64,000 nt of DNA from assembly GCA_029207755.1 (NCBI GenBank), contig JARCOQ010000001.1, forward strand, positions 88,461,637 to 88,525,636, in the 5' to 3' direction. The stretch comes from Chamaea fasciata. Its lineage: Eukaryota > Chordata > Aves > Passeriformes > Sylviidae. The notes beneath the pieces are model-generated. The model saw nothing but the letters and a program-made list of their open reading frames with translations. It searched no databases and had not been told where the DNA came from. Positions 59,723-64,000 of this stretch are shown here, piece after piece. Within the stretch, counting starts at the first letter, position 1, and the number at the start of each line of letters is the position of its first letter. A program made the translations under genes and the position numbers.

Positions 59723-62700
59723 CAATTTTCAGTTTGGAAAATTTACTCAGTGGCAGAGGTGCTGGATGTGATTCCTGGTGTGGATAGATCAATGTATATT
59801 TTCCTCTATAATTACTTTTAATATATGAACTTGAGAAACACTGATTTTATGGGCTTGTCAGGGTGTGATGGTAGGGGGCATTAAAATCCAATTTGACTTT
59901 ACAAAAATGTGTGCTGTCATCAAAGTTAGTGGCACTACTCAAATGGGTGTGGGTACTCCATATTAATGCAGGTGCACCTTTCCTGGAGGTTGTGTTAATA
60001 GGATATTTGGTATTTTGGTTAATAATGAGAAATTATGCTGATAAAATAGTCATTCCAGTGCAAAAATCTGATGTGAAATGACCCTTGAAAGAGGATTAGG
60101 GAACCTCTGCCTGACAGCCAGTACAATACCTTTGATGGGTCACATATCAATATTGTCTGTTAAAAACACAAAAAAAATAATCATGTGCTTACAGACATTG
60201 TGAAATCCTGAAGCTGTACTGAATTTATCCATGCCCTATGGAATCAGCTGCTGTTTCCTGGTATGAACTAAAGGACAGACATTGGTACAGAAGAACACTT
60301 GATCCAATCCCTGTCAAACTGCTTTAGCCTTTGAATGTCAATACTCCTCCCTACTTTTCTTTTCAACTAATCCATGTTAAAATGTGCTTTACATAGAAAT
60401 CCAGTGTTTTTAGGGGTCTGCTCTAGATATGTTTGGACTGGTGTTCTCAGTAATAAAAGTACGTAAACATGCATTAATCCTTCTGACAGGGGTTTTCAAA
60501 TACTGCTGATGACTTGGTGTGCCCCAAGTTCTGTCACTCGTCTTCTGACCTCTGAGACAGGGAGTGACCACCCTCTGGCCACTTCATGACATCTGAAATT
60601 GGGCACCTGAAAAAAGACTGTTAAAATTGTTGGTGATTTGCTTTAAAATCCTGTTCTATTTGTACTTAAAGTTAAGCATGGCACTTCTGTTAATCATGTT
60701 CGAATCTTTGTGTTAACTTGTTGGCTGTGAACATTTTCATAGTTGTATGGGTTGATTATGTAATCAAGGTTTTGTTGTTTGGAAAAAATGTAACTTTAGG
60801 GAAAATATTTATGGCTGTACTTAGCATGTAGGAAGCAGTATGAAGCTAAAAAGGTAATTTATTAAAAAATGAACATTTAGTTACTCCTTGATGCATTTAA
60901 TGTGAGTTCTGGTGGACTTATATTTGCCAGTAAGACAGACTTCTTTATTTCATAATCATGTTCTGTACTTATCTATGGAAACAGATCCAGTGAGGTGATT
61001 CATGAGTGCTTTTGATAGTTTTGGTGAAATCAAAATTTAAGATTATGTAAAGCTTAGCTTAAATCAGAATAAGATCCTTAGTAACCATCTCTCTCTTTTG
61101 GAAACCCTTCCATCTTTGGATCACTAGCATTGTTGGGTGTCAGAGTAACCTTTTAGCTGTTCATTTAAGTCATCAATTAGTAGTTGAAGATTTTCAAAAG
61201 AGACTTTGTCTTACTTGCAGTGCCCAGAGAGCCAAAGTATGGATTAGGAGCTAAAGATCAGGCACTTGGATTTGGAAGTCTGGTCTTTGTATGGGAGCCA
61301 ACAGTGATTTTTTTTAAAAAATTCTGCAATGTGAAGTGAGTGCATGAGATGGAAATCGTGGTGCTCACTGGACTGCAGGTATAGATAGTGGTTTCTTGCT
61401 CCATGTTCATAGGATGGCACTGAGGGAGAAGGGAGTGTTGCCCTACCTTGGTTCCCTCTTATTCTTTTGTTTAGGTTCAAGGCTGTAGCTCTGTTAGAAG
61501 GGAGCAAAAGAGAGTGGGTGTTATAATAACATGTAGGCTTTGAGACAGGCAGTTCTGGGAGTTACTTAAACAAAACCATTGAGATCATTTTGTCAAGACA
61601 CTGTCTGGTTCACCAGTAAATGCTTTGGAAGAAAAAATCAGATCCCTTATAACTTCCCTTATTTGCTGTGTGAGTTACTCTGCAGATTGCTATCTGCACC
61701 ATCACACCTGTTCTTCTTTTCTATTTCCTGTGCGTAGAGCGAAGTGCATCAGAGGAATTGTAGGTGAACATAATCATATTTAGAAACATCAGCTTTCTCT
61801 TGTCATGTTTTGAGTGCAGAATTCATGCTGAAGCAAAGGAATTAAGTGGAGAATCTTGAGAGCAGGCAGAACAAAGCCAACCAGGCAAAGCACAAAAGAG
61901 ATGCTCTGGTGTCCCTGGAATGTGAAAAGTGAGGTACTGAGCACAGTGACATTGTCCCCTCTTCTCCTGGCCTGGGTAACTTAATCCTATTGGATGTAAT
62001 ACAGCTTATGAGAAAGATTCTTTTTAGACATCTGATTGAGGTGACTTCAGTTCTCAAAAATACCACTTCACCACCAGAGGAAAAGGGGAATTACCACTGA
62101 ATGATGAGAATAGCTGGGTGACTGCAGAGGGGGTGAGCAGACCACATGGTGTGGCAGGGAAAGAAAGAAAAGCAGATCAACTTCATACTTTTTTTCCACG
62201 TGAGGATGTTTTTACATTCTTTTTGTTCAGTTTGTGGATGTGGGTACATGGATGGCCCTGTCAAGTCATCACTCTCCTGAAAGTTGCAAGGCAGAGGAGT
62301 CTTTAGCATTTGGGGACTGATGCATTCTGCCAGTTTTGTTGATTCCTCTGGAAATACTGATGCAGTTGACCTTTGTGCAGTCATGTAGCTGTAGATTAAA
62401 AACGTGTAGTGGAATACCATCAACATAAACTGGGAATACGAAGCAAAGACTTATACAAAAAGAATGACAAGCTAAAAGTAAGTGAAGCAAAGTTGTTGGT
62501 AGTTCCTTTTTTTCTCTAGATACACTAGAAATTTGGTTGTTAGCAAATATAAGGCGAGTATTTCCATTAAGAATAATAATAGATTTCTAAATTATGCAGG
62601 AGTAGGGTAGAACACAGGATTTAAAAGTTTTTTAAGCCACGTGAAGTCATTGTCAAGTAAGTACATTTACAAGATTTTATAGACGGATACACTGAAGCAA

Positions 62701-63684
62701 TTCAGTGACTCCACCCCTGGGATCACAAAACATGTTAAAGGCAGAAATACAAATAAGAAGTTAGTTCTTATGATTTCTTCAGACTGGAATTTTATTGGTA
62801 TAGAAGCAGCACAATTATAGTGAAGACTGAAAAAAAAAACTTTTTCTATATGTAATGCTATGCATAACTTGCCTTTTGTTTATTCATTTTTCTTTTCAAC
62901 TTCGCAAACAATTTTTATACTTTGGCATGTGTTGAACATCATTTTGAAAAGTAAAGCAGTGAAGAGATTATGGAAAATTCTGATCTTGTTATTCAGAGTT
63001 AATGAATCTTTTTAATTGTTTGATTGATAGATTGGAGATACATTTTTACTTCCTTTAAGGCTTTTGTAAGCCACATTTTATCTTTCAGCTGTATTGGTTT
63101 CCAGTTCACTGCTACATTGTGCGGTTTGAGTATCCTTGTTCTTTGGCACTGTATGGTTGAAACCCAGAAACAGTAGCACTTGGATTTGAATATTCCGATA
63201 TATCAGGAAGCAGCACATCATTTGATTGCTCGATTGCTGCAGTATGAAACAACTTAGTCTTTTTTGTTTACATTTGCTTGGATGTTTGGAATTCATGGCG
63301 CTCTTACTTTCCTAGCTGTGTAATCTACCCAGCTCTTCCCTTAGTGCTCTGGTACAAACATCGACAGTATGATTGGTGTGGAGGCGTGATTGTGACAGCA
63401 CAAAAGCTACACTGTGTGCATAAAAGGAACCAAATCACTTATGCGCAATTAACGTGGCCACATTTCAGAGAGATCACCAAACCATGGCTAAAAGCACAGT
63501 TCTATATAATTACCTTGTTATTTTCTCTTTGATTTGTGTAAAACTGGTTTTTCTTGTTATTGAAGAAGAAACAGTTGCAGTAGACTATGAATTGTAAAGA
63601 ATTCACCCTTAATAATATGAATGATAACTTATTAGTGTAAGTCACTATTAAATTGTAAAGCAATGGAAAGTACAAACCATTGTG
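59723..63684. other. Non-coding stretch, no gene seen
   Basis: AT-rich sequence without recognised transposons or exons. Frames are no more than 111 codons (62091-62426, minus) and have no known domain. Confidence 0.5.
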
Positions 63685-63726
63685 ATGGAAGATTGCTTGG
63701 CTTTGATGGAAGATTGCTTGGCTTTG
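63685..63726. repeat. Exact 21-bp tandem duplication
   Basis: ATGGAAGATTGCTTGGCTTTG is present twice head-to-tail without a mismatch at 63685-63705 and 63706-63726. The identity of the two copies implies a recent replication-slippage event or a polymorphic minisatellite seed. Confidence 0.97.
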
Positions 63727-64000
63727 AATATGTTAAATCCAGCCTAATAGGAACAGGTTTTGATGATACAGCAATAAATCCAAAGTTCATTTAAGGGTTA
63801 AGTGAACAATAACTGCAGAAAGTTCTTTCTAAATGCCCAAGAGGAGCACAAAGTTACCAGAACTAAGATTTGGAGCCAGTAGTTCTGGCAAGGGATTCAA
63901 GCATCTCTTTCATGGGACTGCTGAATGTGGCAAAACAGACTCTTACTCTTCATGGGTAAGCTTTCTCTAGTAGGGCTGGGAGAGGAATGGGTCAGGTTCT
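63727..64000. other. Window end, nothing recognised
   Basis: A donor-like catgg|gtaagc occurs at 63954-63960, close to the window edge. The upstream sequence has no clear acceptor or long open frame, so no exon is called. Confidence 0.4.

Noticed and set aside
1..64000. tRNA, rRNA, CRISPR arrays or bacterial-type operons
   Set aside because: I saw no tRNA B-box pairs, rRNA-like blocks, regularly spaced repeats or long adjacent open frames. CR1 and LTR content show bird nuclear DNA.

Overview
The window is vertebrate nuclear DNA and almost certainly avian. No bacterial-style genes, operons or CRISPR arrays are present. The bird call rests on seven CR1 LINE tails that end in the typical 'ggtcccttccaaccc...ttctatgatt' 3' terminus, and on three LTRs whose sequence I recognise, or can infer from structure, as avian endogenous-retrovirus types (ERVL-like, ERVK-like and a class I-like one). 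The ERVK-like LTR family is common in Neoaves, passerines included, so a neoavian species is more likely than chicken. This is inference from remembered consensus sequences, not a database search.

Layout. From 1 to about 10.2 kb there is AT-rich non-coding sequence with simple repeats and one short CR1 tail. A complete solo ERVL-type LTR with an exact 5-bp target duplication lies at 11,019-11,712, antisense. At 14.7 kb there is another CR1 tail. The only strong promoter-like element is at 16.94-17.67 kb: a roughly 400-bp, nearly pure purine tract abutting a dense CpG island. From 17.7 to 45.9 kb the sequence looks like a long intron or intergenic region. It carries CR1 pieces (21.7, 26.9 and 40.0 kb), a 46-T homopolymer, a 70-bp direct repeat 1.94 kb apart, a double hairpin and a few AT-rich blocks with the texture of conserved non-coding elements. 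One convincing exon-like segment, 54 nt at 45,958-46,011, has good splice sites and reads as a charged Gln/Glu/Lys-rich peptide. A degraded ERVK-like LTR (50.33-50.89 kb), a minus-strand CR1 (52.9 kb), a complete solo LTR with TTAG target duplications (56.38-57.01 kb) and a long, old CR1 (59.0-59.7 kb) follow. The rest to 64 kb is unremarkable.

How it fits together. The simplest reading is the 5' part of one large plus-strand gene: a CpG-island promoter near 17.5 kb, one or two short 5' exons (candidates ending at 18,119 and 20,275), very long introns and the 54-nt exon near 46 kb. The candidate exons are phase-compatible, but the link is inference and I could not identify the gene. No open reading frame of ordinary protein-gene length is convincing. 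The longest ones are antisense to the polypurine tract, CR1 or LTR sequence, or are chance frames in a stop-poor context. I did not find tRNA, rRNA or recognisable small RNA genes. No new biological system is evident. The most distinctive features are the purine-tract/CpG-island junction, the two structurally perfect solo LTRs and the direct repeat around 25-27 kb.
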